Positions 40,045 to 45,843 of a stretch of DNA of 45,843 bases are shown piece after piece. The stretch spans positions 1 to 45,843 of the forward strand of contig VGCH01000024.1 in assembly GCA_016870115.1 (NCBI GenBank), written 5' to 3'. The stretch comes from Alphaproteobacteria bacterium (GTDB lineage Bacteria > Pseudomonadota > Alphaproteobacteria > Reyranellales > Reyranellaceae). The position numbers were made by a program, and so were the translations under genes. The notes beneath the pieces were generated by a model. That model was not told where the DNA came from, searched no databases, and saw only the letters and a list, made by a program, of their open reading frames with translations. Position 1 is the first letter of the stretch. Each line of letters opens with the position of its first letter.

Positions 40045-41826
40045 ATGCCCGACGCCGCAACTCCGGCCCTCGTCTCGCCCGCCGACGAACGCGCGCGGAC
40101 GTGGCTTTCCGCGTTCGAGGCGGCGCTCGCGGCCGGCGATGCGACGGCCGGTGCGGCGCTGTTCGGGGAGCAGTCCTGGTGGCGCGATCTCGTGGCCTTC
40201 AGTCGCACGATCGAGACCGTCGAGCATCGCGCGGGGATCGCGCGACGGCTCGACGAAACCGCCGCCCGCACCGCCGCGCGCGGCTTCGTGCTGGATGGCG
40301 AGGCGAGCGAGGGCGACGGCCTCGTCCAGGCGTGGTTCCGCTTCGAGACGGCGCTCGGCCGCGGTGTCGGCCATATCCGTCTGCGCGACGGCAAGGCGTG
40401 GACGCTGTTCACCGCCTTGCGCGAGCTCAAGGGCTTTGAGGAGAAGGCGCGCGAGCTGCGCCCCGCCGGTGTCGAGCACGGGGCGCGGCGCGGCCGGCGT
40501 ACCTGGAGCGATGAGCGCGCGTCGGAAGCGGCCGAACTCGGCATCACGCGCCAGCCCTATGTGCTGATCGTGGGCGGCGGGCAGGGCGGCATCGCGCTCG
40601 CCGCGCGGCTGCGCCGGCTTGAGGTGCCCGCGCTCGTCATCGAGACGAACGCCCGCGCGGGCGACTCCTGGCGCAAACGCTATCGCTCGCTCTGCCTGCA
40701 CGATCCGGTCTGGTACGACCATCTGCCGTACCTGCCGTTTCCCGATCACTGGCCGATCTACACACCCAAGGACAAGCTCGCCGACTGGCTCGAGATGTAT
40801 GTCCGCGTGATGGAGCTGCCGTATTGGACGTCGAGCACCTGCAAGAGCGCGCGCTACGACGCGGCAGCGGGGCGCTGGCGCGTCGTGGTGGCGCGCGAGG
40901 GCAGGGAGATCGAGCTCAGCCCGGCGCACCTCGTGCTGGCGACTGGCATGTCGGGCTTCCCGGAAATGCCGCACGTTCCGGGCGCCGAGCGGTTCCAGGG
41001 CAGGCAGCATCATTCCAGCCGTCACGAGGACGGCGCCGCCTGGCGCGGCAAGCACTGCGTCGTGGTCGGCGCCAACAATTCCGCGCATGACATCGCGGTC
41101 GACCTCTGGGAGCACGACGCGGCGAGCGTGACGCTGATCCAGCGCTCCTCCACCCTGGTGGCGCGTGCCGAGGTGCTGGCGACGCTGCGCGGTCTCTACT
41201 CCGAGCAGGCGGTGAAGCGCGGCATCGATGTCGATCGCGCCGACCTGATCAATGCCAGCATGCCCTATGCGCTGCTGCCCGCGAGCCTGATCCCGATCTG
41301 GGAGCGGTTGCGGCGCGACGAGGCGGACTTCTACGCCGGTCTCGAGCGCGCCGGCTTCCGGCTCGACTTCGCCGCCGATGGCGCCGGCATCGCGCTCAAG
41401 TATCTGCGGCGCGGCTCCGGCTACTACATCGATGTCGGTGGGTCGGCGCTGGTTGCCGATGGCCGCATTGGCCTGCGCTCCGGCGTCGAACTCGCCGAGA
41501 TGCGGGAGCGGAGCGTGGTCACCAGCGCGGGTGAGGAACTGCCGGCCGATCTTGTGGTCTTCGCGACGGGCTACGGCAACATGAACCAGTGGGCCGCACG
41601 CCTGATCTCGCCCGAGGTCGCCGCCAAGGTCGGCCCGGTCTGGGGCCTCGGCTCGGGCCTCGACAAGGACCCCGGCCCGTTCGAGGGCGAACTGCGCAAT
41701 ATGTGGAAGCCGACCGCGCAGCCGGGCCTCTGGTTCCACGGCGGCAACCTCATGCAGGCCCGCCACTACTCGCTCTACCTCGCCCTCCAGCTCAAGGCGC
41801 GGCTGGAGGGGCTGTTCGAAGCGTAA
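40045..41826 (+). CDS. Flavin-containing monooxygenase with an N-terminal SnoaL-like domain
   Basis: A 593-residue protein. Residues about 15-125 look like an NTF2/SnoaL fold (WRDLVAFSRTIETVEHRAGI; VQAWFRFET). From 170 on there is a class B flavoprotein monooxygenase: FAD loop GGGQGG at 177-182, NADPH loop GANNSA at 342-347 and the fingerprint FQGRQHHSSRH at 317-327 (FxGxxxHSxxx). The last position of the fingerprint is His, where FMOs have Tyr and Baeyer-Villiger enzymes Trp. Such enzymes oxygenate ketones, amines or sulfides. Operon partner of the GST. Converges on the CoxL-like gene, 12 bases apart. Confidence 0.86.
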   Translation: MPDAATPALVSPADERARTWLSAFEAALAAGDATAGAALFGEQSWWRDLVAFSRTIETVEHRAGIARRLDETAARTAARGFVLDGEASEGDGLVQAWFRFETALGRGVGHIRLRDGKAWTLFTALRELKGFEEKARELRPAGVEHGARRGRRTWSDERASEAAELGITRQPYVLIVGGGQGGIALAARLRRLEVPALVIETNARAGDSWRKRYRSLCLHDPVWYDHLPYLPFPDHWPIYTPKDKLADWLEMYVRVMELPYWTSSTCKSARYDAAAGRWRVVVAREGREIELSPAHLVLATGMSGFPEMPHVPGAERFQGRQHHSSRHEDGAAWRGKHCVVVGANNSAHDIAVDLWEHDAASVTLIQRSSTLVARAEVLATLRGLYSEQAVKRGIDVDRADLINASMPYALLPASLIPIWERLRRDEADFYAGLERAGFRLDFAADGAGIALKYLRRGSGYYIDVGGSALVADGRIGLRSGVELAEMRERSVVTSAGEELPADLVVFATGYGNMNQWAARLISPEVAAKVGPVWGLGSGLDKDPGPFEGELRNMWKPTAQPGLWFHGGNLMQARHYSLYLALQLKARLEGLFEA

Positions 41827-41838
41827 GGGGCGCCCGCC

Positions 41839-44181
41839 CTACGCCGCCTTCTTGCCGCGCGCCGCGTCGATTGCGGCCCACAGGCTCGCGGCCGTCACCG
41901 GCATGTCGACATGGCCGAGCCCGGTATGCGGACGGATGGCGTCGACGATGGCGTTCACCACCGACGGCGGCGCGCCGATCGCGCCGGCTTCGCCCGCGCC
42001 CTTGAGACCCAGCGGGTTGGTCGTGCAGGGGCTGTTGTGCATGTCGAAGTGCACGTACGGCACCACGTCGGCCCGCGGCAGCGCGTAGTCCATGAACGAG
42101 CCCGACAGCAACTGGCCCGACGCCGCGTCGTAGACCGTACGTTCGGTCAGCGCCTGGCCCAGCCCCTGGCCGATGCCGCCATGCACCTGACCCATCAGCA
42201 GCAGCGGATTCATCGCCGCACCGAAATCGTCCATCACCGTGTAGCGCTTGATGTCGAGCGTGCCGGTGTCGGGGTCGATCTCGACCTCGCAGATGTGGCA
42301 ACCGTTGGGGAAGGTCGCGGCCTGCGGCGTGCGCGTGAAGTCGTCGTCGAGGCCGGGCTTCTCGCCTGCCGGCACATGCTTGGGATCCTTCGCCGCCCGG
42401 GCGACATCGAAGAGGTCCATCTTGCGGTCCGTGCCGACGATGCGGAAGACGCCGTCCTTGAACTCGATGTCGGAGGCCGCCGCTTCCATCGCACTCGCTG
42501 CTACCAGCTTGCCCTTGGCCGCGATCTTGTCGGAGAGGCCGAGCACCGCCGCGCCCGCCACCGGGATCGAGCGGCTGCCGCCGGTCATGCCGGGCGGCGT
42601 CACGTCGCTGTCGCCCTGCACGATGCGGATCTTGCTCGCGTCGATGCCCAGCCGATCCGACATGATCTGCGTAAAGGCCGTCTCGTGGCCCTGGCCGTTG
42701 GTCTGCACGCCGACATAGACGGTGACAGTGTCGTCGGCTTCGAACTTGGCGATCGCGCTCTCGGGCGCGCCGCCGCTGCACTTCTCGACATAGGTGGCGA
42801 GCCCGATGCCGGCCCACTTGCCGCGCGCGAGCGCGGCCAGGCGGCGGGCCGCGAAGCCCGCCCAGTCGGCCTTGACCATTGCCTTGCGCATCACCGTCTC
42901 GAAATCGCCGCTGTCGAACGTGTCGCCGAGCGCGGTGTTCCACGGCAGCTGCGCGGGCTTCACCAAGTTGCGCGCGCGGATCTCGTCGGGTGAGAGTCCG
43001 GTCTCGCGCGCGATGTGATCGACGAAGCGCTCCAGCAGATAGGCCGCCTCCGGCCGGCCCGCGCCGCGATAGGCGTCGGTCGGCACGGTGTTGGTCATCA
43101 CGCCCTTCACGTTCACGTAGACCGCCGGCGTCTGGTAGAGCCCAGCCAGCATGCCCGAGCCCGCCATGGTCGGGATGAACGCGCCATAGTGGCTGAGGTA
43201 GGCGCCCAGCGCCGCATGCGTCGTCACGCGCAGTCCGAGGAACCGGCAATCCTTGTCGAGCGCCATCTCGGCCAGCGAGACATGGTCGCGGCCCTGCACG
43301 TCGCTCAGGAATGCTTCCTGGCGGTCGGGAATCCACTTCACCGTGCGGCCAAGCGTGCGCGCCGCCCAGACGATCATCGGGTACTCGGGATGAACGAAGA
43401 TCTTCATGCCGAAGCCGCCGCCCACGTCGCCGGTGCGCACGCGCAGCTTCGCCTCGCCGATCTTCAGGATCATGTCGGCCACCACCGGCCGGATCACGCT
43501 CACGCCCTGGCTCGATACCCAGAGCGTCGAGCGGTCGGAGGCCTTGTCGTGCTCGGCGATGGCGCCGCGCGGCTCCATCGAGTTCACCACCAGACGGTTG
43601 TTCACGATCTCGAGCTTCACCGTGCGGTGCGCCGCCTTGAACGCGGCATCCACCTTGTCGCGGTTGCCCATCTCCCAGTCGAACGCCAGGTTGCCCTTGA
43701 TGTGGTCGTGCACCAGCGGTGCGCCGGCGCGGGCCGAACCCTTCGTGTCGGTGGTGTGCGGCAGCGGCTGGTAGTCGACCTCGATCAGCTCGGCGGCGTC
43801 GCGCGCCTGGTCGAGCGTCTCGGCCACGACGAAGGCCACCGGATCGCCGACATGGCGCACGCGGTCGTGCTGCAGCATCGGGCGGGGCGTGTCGGCGCGC
43901 GGCGTGCCATCGCGATTGTTGACCGGCACCAGGCAGGGCAGGTCGCCGAAGCCGGCCGCCTTCACGTCGGCGCCGGTGCGGATCAGCAGCACGCCGGGCG
44001 CCTTCGAGGCGGCCGTGGTGTCGACCTTGCCGATGCGGGCATGCGCGTGCGGCGAGCGCAACACATAGAGCCGCGCGGCCGGCGCGCCGAGCTTGGTGTC
44101 ATCGGTATAGCGTCCGCCGCCGGTCAGCAGCCGCGGATCCTCGACGCGCGTCACCGACTGGCCAATCCCGAATTTCGCCAT
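41839..44181 (-). CDS. Orphan molybdenum hydroxylase large subunit (CoxL form II/xanthine dehydrogenase-like)
   Basis: A 780-residue protein of the xanthine-oxidase family molybdopterin subunit. GQSVTRVEDPRLLTGGGRYT opens the protein, GGGFGMK is at 254-260, AYRGAGR at 370-376 (the form II motif; true CO dehydrogenases have AYxCSFR), and the base Glu lies in KGAGEAGAIG near residue 730. It would hydroxylate an aldehyde or N-heterocycle. Partner genes for the FAD (CoxM) and 2Fe-2S (CoxS) subunits are missing on both sides: the gene converges with the FMO and is divergent from a hydrolase. GAGGA precedes the ATG at 44181; the much longer upstream open frame is spurious, as family homology starts here. 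Confidence 0.88.
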   Translation of the reverse strand: MAKFGIGQSVTRVEDPRLLTGGGRYTDDTKLGAPAARLYVLRSPHAHARIGKVDTTAASKAPGVLLIRTGADVKAAGFGDLPCLVPVNNRDGTPRADTPRPMLQHDRVRHVGDPVAFVVAETLDQARDAAELIEVDYQPLPHTTDTKGSARAGAPLVHDHIKGNLAFDWEMGNRDKVDAAFKAAHRTVKLEIVNNRLVVNSMEPRGAIAEHDKASDRSTLWVSSQGVSVIRPVVADMILKIGEAKLRVRTGDVGGGFGMKIFVHPEYPMIVWAARTLGRTVKWIPDRQEAFLSDVQGRDHVSLAEMALDKDCRFLGLRVTTHAALGAYLSHYGAFIPTMAGSGMLAGLYQTPAVYVNVKGVMTNTVPTDAYRGAGRPEAAYLLERFVDHIARETGLSPDEIRARNLVKPAQLPWNTALGDTFDSGDFETVMRKAMVKADWAGFAARRLAALARGKWAGIGLATYVEKCSGGAPESAIAKFEADDTVTVYVGVQTNGQGHETAFTQIMSDRLGIDASKIRIVQGDSDVTPPGMTGGSRSIPVAGAAVLGLSDKIAAKGKLVAASAMEAAASDIEFKDGVFRIVGTDRKMDLFDVARAAKDPKHVPAGEKPGLDDDFTRTPQAATFPNGCHICEVEIDPDTGTLDIKRYTVMDDFGAAMNPLLLMGQVHGGIGQGLGQALTERTVYDAASGQLLSGSFMDYALPRADVVPYVHFDMHNSPCTTNPLGLKGAGEAGAIGAPPSVVNAIVDAIRPHTGLGHVDMPVTAASLWAAIDAARGKKAA

Positions 44182-44307
44182 GCGTTCCTCCTGTTGGCCC
44201 GACGTTAGCGCGCGCCGGCCGCCCCGGCCAAGCGTTCCGTGCCCTGTCTCTCCCCCGATCTGCCCTGGTCTGCAGAGCTGGGGGTCGGGGTGTGGTACTG
44301 TTGCGCC

Positions 44308-45099
44308 ATGCGATCCCTCGTTCTCGCCGGGGTGCTGGCGCTCATGCCGGTCGCGGCGTCGGCCGAACAGCTCCTGAAGCTCGCGTCTCGACCGGGCGTC
44401 GAACTGCGCGTGCTGACGGATCGCCCGGCCGGCGCGCCGCGCGGCGCCGTGATCCTGTTGGCCGGCGGCGACGGGGTGCTCAGTCTCGATGACGGCGGCC
44501 AGCTCGGCGCGATGATGGGCAACCACGTGATCCGCACGCGCGCGCTCTATGCCCGGGCCGGTCATGCCTGGTTCGCGCCCGACATCGCCTCCGACCTCAA
44601 GACCCACCGCGGCTATCGGCTCTCGACCGAGCATGCGCGCGACCTCGCCGCCGTGGTGAAGGCCGCCCGCGCTGTCGGCGGTCCCGTTGTCGCCATCGGC
44701 ACAAGTCGGGGCGCGCTGTCGGTCGCGTCGTTGCTGGTGAAGCAGACCGAGGCGCTGCCCGATGCGGCGGTGATTTCCTCCGGTGTGCTGATGGCCGACC
44801 GTGACCGCAACGGCTTCGCCGCCAGCGCCGCCGGCGACCTCGGCCGGGTGCGCGCGCCCGTCCTGCTGCTGCGGCACAGCGGCGAGGCGTGCAGTGCCAC
44901 ACCGGCGTCGGACGCCGATCGTTTCAAGGCGCTCCTGAGCGGATCGCCGCGCGTCGATATTGTCACGTTCGACGGTGGCCAGCCGCGAGGCGCCAACGCC
45001 GATCCCTGTGGACCCTGGCACTATCACGGCTTCCCCGGCATCGAGGCCGAGGTGGTCACGCGCACCGTCGAGTGGATCGCGGCCAACGTCCGTCGTTAG
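44308..45099 (+). CDS. Exported alpha/beta-hydrolase-like protein
   Basis: A 263-residue protein with signal peptide MRSLVLAGVLALMPVAASA and then EQLLK. The nucleophile elbow IGTSRGAL gives Ser133 (G-x-S-x-G), and HYHG at 238-241 offers a C-terminal His for the triad; the acid is not clear. The PRGAVILLAGGDGVLSLDDGG segment and DPCGPWHYHGF recur in uncharacterised proteobacterial periplasmic hydrolases, as far as I recall. An earlier in-frame ATG at 44239 would spoil the signal peptide. Single-gene unit divergent from the CoxL-like gene; a hairpin follows its stop. Confidence 0.75.
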   Translation: MRSLVLAGVLALMPVAASAEQLLKLASRPGVELRVLTDRPAGAPRGAVILLAGGDGVLSLDDGGQLGAMMGNHVIRTRALYARAGHAWFAPDIASDLKTHRGYRLSTEHARDLAAVVKAARAVGGPVVAIGTSRGALSVASLLVKQTEALPDAAVISSGVLMADRDRNGFAASAAGDLGRVRAPVLLLRHSGEACSATPASDADRFKALLSGSPRVDIVTFDGGQPRGANADPCGPWHYHGFPGIEAEVVTRTVEWIAANVRR

Positions 45100-45108
45100 C
45101 GCGGGGGG

Positions 45109-45140
45109 ATCAGGTGGAACCGCCTGGGATCCCACCTGAT
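45109..45140. repeat. Hairpin-forming intergenic repeat
   Basis: ATCAGGTGG (45109-45117) and CCACCTGAT (45132-45140) are perfect 9-bp arms around a 14-base loop, 10 bases after the hydrolase stop. No T-run follows. The 130-base gap up to 45229 also contains TGACCTCA and GGTGCTCTAGG, which echo TGACCTCA and GGTGCTGTAGG at 2545-2574; the gap may therefore hold a degenerate dispersed repeat. No gene is seen in this gap. Confidence 0.5.
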
Positions 45141-45229
45141 TCCTTTCGCGCGCACGATCGGTGTATGTTGCAGGAGGCACTTGAGTTCAGCTGACGACAC
45201 CTGACCTCATGGTGCTCTAGGAGGAACGC

Positions 45230-45637
45230 ATGAGCTTCGCCGGTATCAACTTCGCGGCCGTCGCTGTGGCGGCAATGTTGACCTTCGCGTTCGGCGCCGT
45301 CTGGTACATGGCGCTGTCCAAGCCGTGGATGCAGGCGGTTGGCTTGAAACCCGAGGACGCCAAGCCGTCCCCCAAGCTGTTCGGCCTGACGCTGCTCTGT
45401 CTGCTGGTGATGGCCTGGGTTCTCGCCGGCATCCTCGGGCATCTTGGACCCGGTCAGGTGACGATCCGCAACGGCCTCATCACCGGCGGCTTCCTCTGGC
45501 TCGGCTGCGTCGCGACGACCCTGATCGTCAACAACGCCTATGCCTTCCGCAAGAGCAGCCTCACGCTGATCGACGGGGGCCACTGGCTCGGCGTGCTGCT
45601 GATCCAGGGCGCGGTTCTGGGCGCTTTCGGGGCATGA
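45230..45637 (+). CDS. DUF1761 family small membrane protein
   Basis: A 135-residue protein with four predicted membrane helices (about 5-27, 50-70, 83-101 and 115-134). The N-terminal GINFAAVAVAAMLTFAFGAVWY and the centrally placed KLFGLTLLCLLVMAWVLA are typical of DUF1761 proteins, whose function is unknown. AGGAGG at 45219-45224 precedes the ATG by five bases, the strongest ribosome site in the window. Standalone gene. Confidence 0.85.
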   Translation: MSFAGINFAAVAVAAMLTFAFGAVWYMALSKPWMQAVGLKPEDAKPSPKLFGLTLLCLLVMAWVLAGILGHLGPGQVTIRNGLITGGFLWLGCVATTLIVNNAYAFRKSSLTLIDGGHWLGVLLIQGAVLGAFGA

Positions 45638-45843
45638 CCTCGGTCGGCTGCAAAATCTTCTGAAACCGAAAGCACCGCATCCTGACACCAAAGTTACAGG
45701 GGCGGGGCCTATAACCCTCCTCACGAGGCGCGGGTGGGGACCCAAGCTTCAAGACGACAGAGGGACTTCGGCCGAGGCTCGCGGGGACTGGGGACACGAA
45801 AACCCCGTGCATCCGAACCGGACGTCCAGTGGGATAGGGACAG
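45638..45843. other. Non-coding right edge of the window
   Basis: 206 bases without a convincing gene. It holds GTTACA (45693-45698) and TATAAC (45710-45715), which look like promoter hexamers but are spaced too closely, and a small inverted repeat CACG-AAAACCC-CGTG (45795-45809). A GTG at 45807 opens a frame of 12 codons to the edge; nothing supports it. Possibly the leader region of a gene beyond the window. Confidence 0.3.

Noticed and set aside
45109-45140. A classical rho-independent terminator after the hydrolase
   Set aside because: The arms are good but the loop is 14 bases and no T-run follows; described as a repeat hairpin instead.
44182-45180. A 333-residue N-terminal extension of the CoxL-like protein
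   Set aside because: Family homology starts exactly at the ATG 44181 with a good ribosome site; the extension is antisense to the secreted hydrolase.
45807-45843. A GTG-initiated start of a gene at the right edge
   Set aside because: Only 12 codons are visible and there is no ribosome site or recognisable motif.

Overview
The window is a GC-rich (high-60s % by eye), densely coded bacterial chromosome segment. It has many 1-4 bp start/stop overlaps, two complete Liv-type (branched-chain amino acid type) ABC importers, two Bug-type solute receptors, CaiB/BaiF CoA-transferase, BoxB/BoxC and Rrf2 genes. This suggests a soil or freshwater alphaproteobacterium (Reyranella- or Bradyrhizobium-like). 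That is inference from gene content; no rRNA, tRNA, CRISPR array, integrase or insertion sequence was seen.

Layout. 1-2.5 kb: the first codons of a Phd/YefM-like antitoxin (reading out of the window), then an amidase of the hydantoinase/carbamoylase family coupled to a BenE-type benzoate transporter. 2.5-5.2 kb: a carboxymuconolactone-decarboxylase-family gene divergent from an HxlR regulator across two matching inverted repeats, then a SorAB-like sulfite dehydrogenase pair. 5.2-8.9 kb: a Pot-type ABC importer (receptor, ATPase, two permeases). 9.1-10.3 kb: a YegD-type Hsp70 with a heat-shock-like promoter. 10.4-15.0 kb: ABC importer livKHMGF-1. 15.1-24 kb: class III CoA transferase, then a leftward aerobic benzoyl-CoA ('box') operon (boxC, boxB, transthyretin-like gene, broken Bug receptor, benzoate-CoA ligase), divergent from a GNAT-Rrf2-HAD operon with a perfect operator-like palindrome in the shared promoter. 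24-26.7 kb: an acyl-CoA dehydrogenase lacking the family's catalytic glutamates, coupled to a membrane nucleotide cyclase. 26.8-35.6 kb: second importer livKHMGF-2 with an embedded beta-decarboxylating dehydrogenase, a feruloyl-CoA-synthase-like ligase and a transglutaminase-fold protein without its cysteine. 35.7-45.8 kb: a UraD-UraH fusion and aldehyde dehydrogenase, a very strong hairpin, an intact Bug receptor, GST plus flavin monooxygenase, an orphan CoxL-like molybdenum subunit, a secreted hydrolase and a DUF1761 membrane protein.

How it works together. The core theme is uptake of small (probably aromatic) acids and their activation to CoA thioesters. Benzoate could enter through BenE or LivKHMGF-1, be ligated to CoA, epoxidised by BoxB (its reductase BoxA is not in the window) and ring-opened by BoxC. 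The second liv system is paired with an aryl-propenoate-type CoA ligase. The neighbouring Rrf2 protein plus GNAT enzyme recalls the BadM/BadL pair of Rhodopseudomonas benzoate clusters.

The most unusual items are the transthyretin-like protein translationally coupled to boxB, which has lost two hallmark hydroxyisourate-hydrolase positions that the UraD-UraH fusion 17 kb away keeps; the desulfinase-like acyl-CoA dehydrogenase, which could connect to the sulfite dehydrogenase; the amber-interrupted Bug receptor; and the 29-bp-arm hairpin between convergent genes.
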